From the NCBI GenBank assembly GCA_030267965.1, contig BRYA01000048.1, positions 1 through 45,447 of the forward strand: a stretch of 45,447 nucleotides of DNA. The letters run 5' to 3'. The DNA comes from Triparma columacea. Taxonomy: Eukaryota; Sar; Bolidophyceae; Parmales; Triparmaceae. Both the position numbers and the translations under genes were made by a program. Positions 20,637 to 28,703 of the stretch are shown here, in pieces. The notes under the pieces are model-generated. The model saw only the letters and a list, made by a program, of their open reading frames with translations. It was not told the DNA's origin and did no database searches. Positions within the stretch are counted from its first letter, which is position 1. Every line of letters starts with the position of its first letter.

Positions 20637-21551
20637 TTATACGTGATGCTTAGAAATGTGTCTCTTGAGGCTGCCACTCATCTTCGCCTTGAATTCACAA
20701 CCCTCTTGCGGGCATGTATGCCACGATACACCAATATCGTGAATATTAGCAAGGTGCTTCTTGAGATTGCATCTCTGCTTCGCCTTATATGTACACCCTT
20801 CTTGCGGGCATGAATGCCAGGTACCGCCAATATCGTGAATATCAGCAAGGTGCCTCTTGATATCGCCTCTCTCCTTCGCCTTATATTCACACCCTTCTTG
20901 CGGGCAAGAATGCCAGGTTACGCCAATATCGTGAATATGAGCAAGGTGGACCTTTATATGGCGTCTCTCCTTCGTCTTATATTCACACCCTTCTTGTGGG
21001 CATGTATGCCAAGTTACGCCAATGTCGTGAATATTAGCAAGGTGCTGCTTGATGCTGCTTTTCTTCTTCGCCTTATATTCACACCCTTCTTGCGGGCATG
21101 GATGCCATGTTACGCCAATATCGTGAACATTAGCAAGGTGCTTCTTGATAGTGCTTCTCAGCTTCGTCTTATATTCACACCCTTCTTGCGGGCAGCGGTA
21201 AGGCCTCTCATCTATCTCTTCCTTGTTGTACTCATACGTCCTTGCAGCCAAATGCCCATTCACCCCAACTACTCCAACGCCTCTGCTGTTAGTCTTCCTT
21301 TCAGCAACAACCTCCACATCCTCATCCTCATCACATGGTTGGCAAACAAGCAGAATATGCTGTACCACGTTACCATCTTCAACCACCTCCCCGCCTCCCG
21401 CTTCCTTGATACCATCCACTGTGGTTGTACCCTTGTTGTGTCCTTGAAACCCAAGAAGGATACCTGGTGCCGTCGATGAAAATTCTTCCACCTTGAAATC
21501 ATCTATGACTGTGGTGGTATTTGGCGCAAACATGTCCATATCTGACGCCAT
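20637..21551 (-). CDS. Tandem C2H2 zinc-finger protein 5 (type A, 6 fingers)
   Basis: 304 residues with a type A N-terminus (MASDMDMFAPNTTTV, KEEIDERPYRC). Six fingers start at about residue 119. The last three (ERGDIKR, QRCNLKK, MSGSLKR helices) are close relatives of fingers in protein 3, while the first three differ. This mosaic relation suggests unequal exchange between type A paralogues. The upstream flank (21549-21790) is almost identical to those of proteins 1 and 3. Confidence 0.88.
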   Translation of the reverse strand: MASDMDMFAPNTTTVIDDFKVEEFSSTAPGILLGFQGHNKGTTTVDGIKEAGGGEVVEDGNVVQHILLVCQPCDEDEDVEVVAERKTNSRGVGVVGVNGHLAARTYEYNKEEIDERPYRCPQEGCEYKTKLRSTIKKHLANVHDIGVTWHPCPQEGCEYKAKKKSSIKQHLANIHDIGVTWHTCPQEGCEYKTKERRHIKVHLAHIHDIGVTWHSCPQEGCEYKAKERGDIKRHLADIHDIGGTWHSCPQEGCTYKAKQRCNLKKHLANIHDIGVSWHTCPQEGCEFKAKMSGSLKRHISKHHV

Positions 21552-21778
21552 ATTCTCACTGAAAACCGATATGCTCGGCCAGCAAGTGTAGCTTTGTAGC
21601 TTTGCTGAATGCTTCCAGTAACAGCTAGCAATGCTTTTGCCTAAGGGAGATATTCATAAAAGGAGGAGAAAAGAAATTGAAATACAGTACATGTAATTGA
21701 GAAATTTATTTCAGAGAGGTTCGGGAGGTCCCTTGGCTACAGTGTTAAGATGCTTCAACCTGCTTAAGATGAATCAAC

Positions 21779-23455
21779 TTATACGTGATGCCTAGAAATG
21801 TGTCTCTTGAGGTGGGATCTCTGCTTCGCCTTAAATTCACACCCTTCTTGTGGGCATGTATGCCATGTTGCGCCAATATCATGAACATTAGAAAGGTGCT
21901 GCTTGATGCTGTCTTTCCGCTTCGTCTTATATTCACAACCCTCTTGTGGGCATGTATGCCATGTTGCGCCAATATCATGAACATTAGAAAGGTGCTGCTT
22001 GATGCTGTCTTTCCGCTTCGCCTTGAATTCACAACCCTCTTGCGGGCATGTATGCCAGGATACGCCAATATTGTGAATATTAGCAATGTGTTTCTTGATG
22101 TCGCCTCTCAGCTTCGCCTTATATTCACATCCTTCTTGCGGGCATGAATGCCACGTTACGCCAATATTGTGAAAACTAGCAAGGTGTGTCTTGATGTGGC
22201 TTCTCTGCTTCGCCTTATATTCACACCCTTCTTGCGGGCATATATGCCAAGTTACACCAATACTGTGCATATCAGCAAGGTGCTGCTTGATGCTTTTTTT
22301 CTCCTTCGCCTTATATTCACATCCTTCTTGTGGGCATGGATGCCATGTTACGCCAATATCGTGAATGTGAGCAAGGTGTTCCTTGATGCTGCTTCTCCCC
22401 TTCGCCTTATATTCACACCCTTCTTGCGGGCATGTATGCCAGGTTACGCCAATATCGTGAATATGAGCAAGGTGCAGCTTGAGGTTGGATCTCTGCTTAG
22501 TCCTATACTCACACCCCTCTTGCGGGCATGTATGCCAGGTTACACCAATATTGTGCATGTCAGCAAGGTGCTGCTTGAGATTGCATCTCTTCTTCGCCTT
22601 ATATTCACACCCTTCTTGCGGGCATGGATGCCACGTTACGCCAATGCCGTGAATATTAGCAAGGTGCCTCTTGATACCGTCTCTCTTCTTCGTCTTATAT
22701 TCACACCCTTCTTGCGGGCATGAATGCCATGCTACACCAATATTGTGCATATCAGCAAGGTGCTGCTTGATGCATTTTTTCTCCTTCGCCTTATATTCAC
22801 ACCCCTCTTGCGGGCATGCATGCCACGTTACACCAATGTCGTGAACATTAGCAAGGTGCTGCTTGATAGTGCCTCTCTGCTTCGCCTTATACTCACAACC
22901 TTCTTGTGGGCATGAATGCCAGGTTACGCCAATATCGTGAACATGAGCAAGATGTAGCTTAATGCTGCCTCTCGCCTTCGCCTTATGTTCACATCCTTCT
23001 TGCGGGCATGAATGCCATACTGTGCTTATACCGTACTGAGACTTCTTATCATACCCAGGCTTATATTCATCATCATCATTTTCACCACCATTACCATCAC
23101 CATCCCAAGAGTCATCGTCTTCGTCATAGTCTTCTTCGCCATTGTCATATGTGTATTCAATTGTCGTCTCTCTCTTTCTTTCCTTGCTCCTGCTGTTAGT
23201 ATTCCCTTCAGCAATAACATCCTCATCCTCATCATCACATGGTTGGCAAACAAGCAGATCATGCCGTACCACGTTATCATCTTCAACCATATCCCCGCTT
23301 CCCAATTTTCCGACACCACCTGCTGTCGATGTCCTCTCGCTGCCTCCTTGAAACCCAGGAAGGATACCTGGTGCCGTCGATGAAAATTCTTCCACCTTGA
23401 AATCATCTATGACTGTGGTGGTATTTGGCGCAAACATGTCCATATCTGACGCCAT
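21779..23455 (-). CDS. Tandem C2H2 zinc-finger protein 6 (type C, 13 fingers)
   Basis: 558 residues, the largest member. The first 30 residues are type A-like, but a type C acidic insert follows: RSKERKRETTIEYTYD, then Asp/Glu-rich sequence and SWDGDGNGGENDDDEY, ending KSQYGISTVWHS. The basic KERKR could act as a nuclear signal. Thirteen fingers begin at about residue 149. Fingers 11 and 12 are virtually identical (RKDSIKQHLSNVHDIGATW), the clearest sign of a recent one-finger duplication in the window. Other near-repeats (EKK-x-IKQHLADMH in fingers 3 and 8) suggest older block duplications. Confidence 0.9.
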   Translation of the reverse strand: MASDMDMFAPNTTTVIDDFKVEEFSSTAPGILPGFQGGSERTSTAGGVGKLGSGDMVEDDNVVRHDLLVCQPCDDEDEDVIAEGNTNSRSKERKRETTIEYTYDNGEEDYDEDDDSWDGDGNGGENDDDEYKPGYDKKSQYGISTVWHSCPQEGCEHKAKARGSIKLHLAHVHDIGVTWHSCPQEGCEYKAKQRGTIKQHLANVHDIGVTWHACPQEGCEYKAKEKKCIKQHLADMHNIGVAWHSCPQEGCEYKTKKRDGIKRHLANIHGIGVTWHPCPQEGCEYKAKKRCNLKQHLADMHNIGVTWHTCPQEGCEYRTKQRSNLKLHLAHIHDIGVTWHTCPQEGCEYKAKGRSSIKEHLAHIHDIGVTWHPCPQEGCEYKAKEKKSIKQHLADMHSIGVTWHICPQEGCEYKAKQRSHIKTHLASFHNIGVTWHSCPQEGCEYKAKLRGDIKKHIANIHNIGVSWHTCPQEGCEFKAKRKDSIKQHLSNVHDIGATWHTCPQEGCEYKTKRKDSIKQHLSNVHDIGATWHTCPQEGCEFKAKQRSHLKRHISRHHV

Positions 23456-23775
23456 ATTCTCACTGAAAAGTGATATGCTCGGCCAGCAAGTGTAGCTTTG
23501 TAGCTTTGCTGAATGCTTCCAGTAACAGCTAGCAATGCTTTTGAAGAATGAAGACCTGGGTATGATAGGAGGAGGAGAAAAGAAATTGAAATACGGTACA
23601 TGTAATTGAGGGATGTTATTTCGGAGTGGTCGGGAGGTCCACTTGCTACAGCGCTCAGATTTTGGATTCCTTCAACTTGCTTCAACTCAGAACAATAAAA
23701 GAAAAATATTTTATATTTATGCGACATTACAAGAAGGTTTAGATTCTTCAAACTCTGCGCTTAAGATGAATCAAC

Positions 23776-24993
23776 TTAGAGGTGAAGCTTAGAAATGTGC
23801 CTCTTGATATTGCCTCTTGCCTTCGCCTTATATTCACACCCTTCTTGCGGGCATGTATGCCAGGTTACGCCAATGTCGTGAATATTAGCAAGGTGGCTCT
23901 TGAGGCTGCCTCTCTCCTTCGCCTTGTATTCACATCCTTCTTGTGGGCATGGATGCCAGGTTACGCCTATATCGTGAATATTAGCAAGGTGGAACTTGAG
24001 GTTGCATCTCTTCTTCGACTTATAATCACACCTTTCTTGCGGGCATGTATGCCAGGTTACACCAATATCGTGACTATTAGCAAGGTGTCTTTTGATGTTC
24101 CCTTTCAGCTTCATCTTATATTCACAACCATCTTGTGGGCATGTGTACCACTTTACGCCGATATCGTGAATAAAAGCAAGGTGTATCTTGATGCTGCTTC
24201 TCCCCTTCGCCTTGTATTCACATCCTTCTTGTGGGCATGGATGCCACGTAACGCCAATATCGTGAATATGAGCGAGGTGCTTCTTGATATCGCCTCTCAT
24301 CTTCGCCTTATATTCACACCCCTCTTGCGGGCATATATGCCACGTTACGCCAATGTCGTGAATATGAGCAAGATGTATCTTGATTGTGCGTTTCTCCTTC
24401 GACTTATAATCACACCCTTTTTGCGGGCATGTATGCCAAGTTACGCCAATATTGTGAATACCAGCAAGGTGCTGCTTGATGTTGCCTCTCTCCTTCGACT
24501 TATAATCACACCCTCCTTGCGGGCATGTATACAACATTGTGCTGATATCGTACTGAGACTTCATTTCATACCCAGGCTCATATTCATCATCATCATTTTC
24601 ACCACCATTACCATCACCATCCCAAGAGTCATCGTCCTCGTCATAGTCTTCTTCGCCATTGTCATATGTGTATTCAATTGTCGTCTCTCTCTTTCTTTCC
24701 TTGCTCCTGCTGTTAGTATTCCCTTCAGCAATAACATCCTCATCCTCATCATCACATGGTTGGCAAACAAGCAGATCATGCCGTACCACGTTATCGTCTT
24801 CAACCATATCCCCGCTTCCCGATTCTCCGACACCAACTGCTGTCGATCTACCCTTGCTGCCTGCTTGAAACCCAGGAAGGATACCAAGGTCCGCAGATAC
24901 AAATTCTTCCACCTGGAATTCATCTATGACTGTGGTGGTATTTGGCGCAAACATGTCCATATCTAACGCCATATTCTCATCGAAAACCGACAT
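23776..24993 (-). CDS. Tandem C2H2 zinc-finger protein 7 (type C, 8 fingers)
   Basis: 405 residues from ATG 24993 (MSVFDENMALDMDMF). The other MASDMDMF-type genes have ATA instead of this ATG and a TGA a few codons on, so they start at the later Met. The type C acidic insert is nearly identical to that of protein 6. Eight fingers start at about residue 156, with all ligands intact; finger 1 is CPQGGC and finger 2 CPQKGC. It is the most upstream member in transcription order; its fingers carry more CDYKSK variants than the rest, so it may be nearer the founding sequence. Confidence 0.88.
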   Translation of the reverse strand: MSVFDENMALDMDMFAPNTTTVIDEFQVEEFVSADLGILPGFQAGSKGRSTAVGVGESGSGDMVEDDNVVRHDLLVCQPCDDEDEDVIAEGNTNSRSKERKRETTIEYTYDNGEEDYDEDDDSWDGDGNGGENDDDEYEPGYEMKSQYDISTMLYTCPQGGCDYKSKERGNIKQHLAGIHNIGVTWHTCPQKGCDYKSKEKRTIKIHLAHIHDIGVTWHICPQEGCEYKAKMRGDIKKHLAHIHDIGVTWHPCPQEGCEYKAKGRSSIKIHLAFIHDIGVKWYTCPQDGCEYKMKLKGNIKRHLANSHDIGVTWHTCPQERCDYKSKKRCNLKFHLANIHDIGVTWHPCPQEGCEYKAKERGSLKSHLANIHDIGVTWHTCPQEGCEYKAKARGNIKRHISKLHL

Positions 24994-25176
24994 ACCCGAC
25001 TACCTAGTGTAGCTTTGTCGAATAATTTAGAACCTTAAAGTGAGGAATTTATTCCGAAAGACTCGGAAAGATCCAAAAAGACTCAGATTTATTCAATAAG
25101 ATAAAACTAATATTATACGAGCAGTAGTTGTACAAATAAAACCAACTCCAACGTCCTCGCGTCCTCACATCCTCTG

Positions 25177-26456
25177 TCACCTCTGCCCTAAAGTAGTCTG
25201 TCTCTTCCCCCCCATGCTCCCTCCCCACCCCGTCCTGTTCTTAACATTGTCTTGCTTCTGATCGTGATAATAATTACAAACCGGTAAACTGCTACTGCTT
25301 ATGCTCCTAGTAGCCACACTACTGAAGCTCGCCCTCCTCTTCCTTTGGTCGTCAATAATCTTCTCCTTCTCCCTAAACCCTCCCCCCGGTCCCGGTCCCC
25401 CAAAGCTTCTCCTCCTCTCGTTATACTCCTTAACCTGTCCAGCGCTCATGTTACCGTTAGCGAAGCCCCTCTCCCTCCAGTGAGGGTCGTCCTTAACGGT
25501 ACGTCTCCTCTGCTCGTACGGTCTCTCCTTACCACCCCAACCTACCACCTCTCCACCTCTTGTTACCCTGTTAACGACCTTCGTACCCTTACCCACAGCT
25601 CCCCTCCTTATACTCTCAGACTGCTTGGTAGGTCTCTCCCATCTACTCTCCCCGCTCTCCCCATGTAGGTAATAAGCGCACCCACTATCTTCATCAATAA
25701 GTTCTATCCACCCCTTCATTAGCGGTATCTTCCTACAGCTGTCAACGGGGTCTACGACGCACTCGTCGTTGAAGCCTACGTAGTTTACGAGCAACTTTAA
25801 ACCGGAGGGCTTGGAAATTACTGTTGCGGGATACCACTTTTGATCGTAGGGGTAAAGGACCTCGATCGTCTCACCGACGGTGAAATCCTCAACTGAATAA
25901 AGACGATTCTCAGACTTTTTGGAGGGGGGGGTAGTGGGAGGGGTGGTAGGTGTGTGTGTGGGGGGGGGGGGGGTGGGAGGTATGAAAATGTGTAAGTTGT
26001 TGTTCAAAAAAAAGTTTCTAAACCTTGTGCTTGCAAAAGCACGCACACGCACAATCCAAAAGACATCAGGACGTGTATGACACTTACCTTTTTAGTCCTT
26101 TTGAAACCCCCTCCCCCTCTCTCTGTTCTTTTAGCTTTAACTTGATCAGCGATAGGCATCCCGTCCTTGCTAAAATTATATTCCAAATCAACCGTAACAA
26201 CACCTCTAGCTAAAGCTTGTTCCGTATTGAACTTCTCACGCTCGCGTGCTTTCTCTAACCCAACCTCCATCTCGTGCGTGTATAACTGAACGCCTGAACG
26301 TAGGGGTTTTAATGGTGGGGGTAAGGTGGGGTCGCCTTCACCAACAGCGTAGGCCTTCTTTGTTTTTGTGGGTAAGGTTGAGGGGGGAGGGGATATTGAT
26401 GTCTCTAATATTGATAGGGAGTCATTGAATGGTTCGGTAGGGAGAGGTGAGGACAT
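25177..26456 (-). CDS. Tudor/agenet-like plus WW domain protein
   Basis: Exons are 26456-26088 and 25914-25177, 368 residues. The intron has donor GTAAGT; its acceptor is probably AAAAAG at 25915, phase 0. ATG 26456 (MSSPLPTEPF) is preferred; an in-frame ATG at 26633 would add a Pro/Ser-rich leader. Exon 1 has a charged helix (HEMEVGLEKAREREKF). Exon 2 opens with a small barrel (FTVGETIEVLYPYDQKWYPA...VNYVGFNDECV), typical of Tudor/agenet or chromo-barrel folds that read methylated residues. A WW domain with both signature aromatics follows (GWIELIDEDSG, then CAYYLHGESGESRWERP). The tail is Arg/Ser/Gly rich with repeated basic clusters. The combination suggests a nuclear adaptor in chromatin or RNA processing; this is inference. 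The acceptor is less certain than the others because purines precede it. Confidence 0.72.
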
Positions 26457-26633
26457 GGTAGGTGGGAGAGGGAGATGAGAGTTATTTCGGGAAGGGTGAA
26501 GACTATGGGAGGTGGAAGAAAATGGGAAGGGGATGGGGAAAGAGAAGAGTTTATAGGACGATGTAAGGGGGGAGGAGGGGGCGCGGGGGGGGCGGGGGGT
26601 ATAGTTTACTAAAAGAGAATGGGTTAAGTCCAC

Positions 26634-27126
26634 TAGGGCCGCCTTGCCTATTTATTTGGTCTCTGAGCTCAGCTCAATCAGCTGAGGGGCCTGCAAAATT
26701 AATGTTGCTTTGAAATATAGGTAAGTGGGACAACAATGACAATAATAACCCTTGTTAAGGCTCTCACCAGTTGTTATTTGTCGTATTATTGCTTTTTATC
26801 TCCTATTCACGTCCAAGTTCAAGTTATTTGCCCTCTTCAATCGTGGTCGAGACTGAGTGTTCATTGGGTTTGGATTATTCGTCTCATAGATGAGATAATA
26901 CTACTTTCGACCATATTTCCGATGCTGTTAGTAACATGTTGGGCTACTATTGGGCAGATAACCGCCATTGACGCCGCAATGACGCATTCTTGAGGGGTCT
27001 CAATCCCTCTCCCTTGTTCTTACTCCATCACACCACACTAACCCTCCTGATCCTGTCAATAATGTAGGAACTCGCAGATAATCAGTATCAAATAATTTAG
27101 GCTTTCAACTGTTACCGAAAAGACAG
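26634..27126. other. Intergenic region, no gene seen
   Basis: About 500 bp lie between the divergent Tudor/WW and LRR genes. It has moderate AT content and no repeat. A plus-strand 85-codon ORF at 26736-26993 has mixed hydrophobic content but no recognisable motif, and I leave it out. Both flanking promoters should be here. Confidence 0.45.
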
Positions 27127-27168
27127 GTGAAAAGATCTTCTCAACCCCAGGACTCTCCCCTTCCCAAA

Positions 27169-28584
27169 ATGCCCCAAACAGCAGTATACTCTGGCACAAG
27201 GAGCTTCAGAGGCAATCGTGAACTCACAGAAGTGACTTTTGCACCAGGAGTGACGACGATTGGCGAATACGCCTTCTTTGAATGCTCCTCCCTCACGGCC
27301 ATCACAATCCCGGACTCAGTGGAGACGATTGACAGTTGCGCCTTCTTTGGATGCTCCTCCCTCACGGCCATCACCATCCCTGACGGAGTGACGACAATTG
27401 GCAATCTCGCCTTCGAAGCATGCTCCTCCCTCGCGGCCATCACCATCCCGGACGGAGTGACGAAGATTGGCGAAAGAGCCTTCCAAAGATGCTCCTCCCT
27501 CACGGCCATCACCATCCCAGTTGGGGTGACAAAGATTGGCAATTACGCCTTCTACGCATGCTTCTCCCTCGCGGCCATCACCATCCCAGACGGAGTGACG
27601 ACAATTGGCGAGTGCGCCTTCGCAGGATGCTGGTCCCTCACGACTATCACCATCCCGGACGGAGTGACATCGATTGGCCGTTCCGCCTTCTCTGGATCCT
27701 CCCTCACGGCCATCACAATCCCGGACTCAGTGACAACGATTGGCAATGGCGCTTTCAGGGGATGCCCCTCCCTCATGGCCGTCACAATCCCGGACTCAGT
27801 GACAGCTATTGGCGAATGTGCCTTCTTCGGATGCTCCTCCCTCACGGCCATCACCATCCCGGACGGAGTGACGAAGATTGGCTTTCAGGCCTTCTTGGGA
27901 TGCTCCTCCCTCACGGCCATCACCATCCCAGACGGAGTGACGAAGATTGGCACTTACACCTTCATGGGATGCTCCTCCCTCGCAGCCATCACAATCCCGG
28001 ACGGAGTGACGGCGATTGGCACTTACGCCTTCTTCGAATGCTCCTCCCTCACGGCCATCACCATCCCGGACGGAGTAACGACGATTGGGCATGAAGCCTT
28101 CAGAGGTTGCTCCTCCCTCACGGCCATCACCATCCCAGATGGAGTGACGTCGATTGGCAATTACACCTTCCAGCGATGCTCCTCCCTCACGGCCATCACC
28201 ATCCCCGACTCAGTGACGACGATTAGGTTGGGCGCCTTCGACGGATGCTCTGCTCTGACGAAACTCATTCTCTCTCCTGCTGTTATGATCGGTGCAGACT
28301 GCTTCTCGAACTGCACTGCCCTAATCGCTGCCGCTGCTGATAAAAACATGCCGACTGTCTCGGACCTTCTCCATTACAGGTGGCACCGCAATCTCGCTGT
28401 GACAGAACGTGTCAACGCTCTTCTGTGCCTCAAGGGAAGCTGGGATCACGTGGAGAATCCACCAAGGAGATCGGCTAGGAAAAGGAAGCGAAGGGACGGA
28501 GTTGAAACACCACCGCTAAGGGTAACTGAGGCAAGGGAGAAGATACCGAAAGTTTTGTGGAGAGTCATTCTGGAATTTCTGTGA
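27169..28584 (+). CDS. BspA-type leucine-rich repeat protein
   Basis: 471 residues from ATG 27169 (MPQTAVYSGTRSF). The frame is open upstream to a GTG at 27127 encoding KRSSQPQDSP; similar proteins often begin M-K-R, so the original start codon may have mutated or an upstream exon may exist. Sixteen LRR_5 repeats of 23 residues (CSSLTAITIPDGVTTIGxxAFxx) fill residues about 16-380. One is 22 residues because its Cys is missing (FSGSSLTAI). The last two repeats are divergent. The C-terminus (LLHYRWHRNLAVTERVNALL, then basic RRSARKRKRRD and LWRVILEFL) is outside the repeat. There is no signal peptide. Such proteins are expanded in several algae and protists; the role is unknown, probably protein binding. 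Confidence 0.85.
   Translation: MPQTAVYSGTRSFRGNRELTEVTFAPGVTTIGEYAFFECSSLTAITIPDSVETIDSCAFFGCSSLTAITIPDGVTTIGNLAFEACSSLAAITIPDGVTKIGERAFQRCSSLTAITIPVGVTKIGNYAFYACFSLAAITIPDGVTTIGECAFAGCWSLTTITIPDGVTSIGRSAFSGSSLTAITIPDSVTTIGNGAFRGCPSLMAVTIPDSVTAIGECAFFGCSSLTAITIPDGVTKIGFQAFLGCSSLTAITIPDGVTKIGTYTFMGCSSLAAITIPDGVTAIGTYAFFECSSLTAITIPDGVTTIGHEAFRGCSSLTAITIPDGVTSIGNYTFQRCSSLTAITIPDSVTTIRLGAFDGCSALTKLILSPAVMIGADCFSNCTALIAAAADKNMPTVSDLLHYRWHRNLAVTERVNALLCLKGSWDHVENPPRRSARKRKRRDGVETPPLRVTEAREKIPKVLWRVILEFL
27214..28310 (+). repeat. 69-bp tandem repeats encoding the LRR domain
   Basis: Sixteen units with a 69-bp period, sharing the block TCCCTCACGGCCATCACCAT and GGAGTGACG(A/T)CGATTGGC. Synonymous sites are nearly as conserved as replacement sites, which indicates recent expansion or ongoing homogenisation. 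The variable bases fall mainly in the two codons before and after the conserved Ala-Phe of each unit. The periodic structure also creates false ORFs on the other frames and strand. Confidence 0.88.
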
Positions 28585-28703
28585 ACGGCTTGGTTGTTGT
28601 TGTGAATGTAATGTGAATTTGTTCCTTATATTTTTTTCGTTGACGAGCATCCTCAAAGCTGGAGTCCTGAATCAACTAAACTAAAAGAAAGAGGTTCTTT
28701 CTC

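Larger units (their letters stand above)
15461..24993 (-). repeat. Seven-gene tandem C2H2 array with conserved spacers
   Basis: All seven genes share orientation and a 96-bp finger unit; finger counts are 6, 8, 7, 11, 6, 13 and 8 (59 in total). Types read, from telomere inward, A-B-A-B-A-C-C. Spacers upstream of the type A genes at about 16367-16610, 18866-19105 and 21549-21790 are nearly base-identical over some 240 bp, including AGGAGGAGAAAAG and TTATTTCAGAGAGGTTCGGG. A diverged copy follows protein 6 at 23453-23790. Type A start-to-start spacing is 2499 and 2683 bp, which defines the duplicated A+B unit. Confidence 0.9.

Noticed and set aside
23782..24966. Long plus-strand ORF of 394 codons opposite zinc-finger gene 7, and similar ones opposite other array genes
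   Set aside because: It arises because the 96-bp period keeps the complementary frame free of stops. Its translation is a monotonous ACMPxYANIVNISKV repeat mirroring the fingers, and the minus-strand frame has all the zinc ligands.
26736..26993. 85-codon plus-strand ORF
   Set aside because: Mixed composition without motif, in the promoter interval of two divergent genes.
27420..28094. 224-codon ORF in another frame of the LRR gene
   Set aside because: It is a periodic artefact of the 69-bp repeats (HHHPGRSDEDW) with no independent start context.
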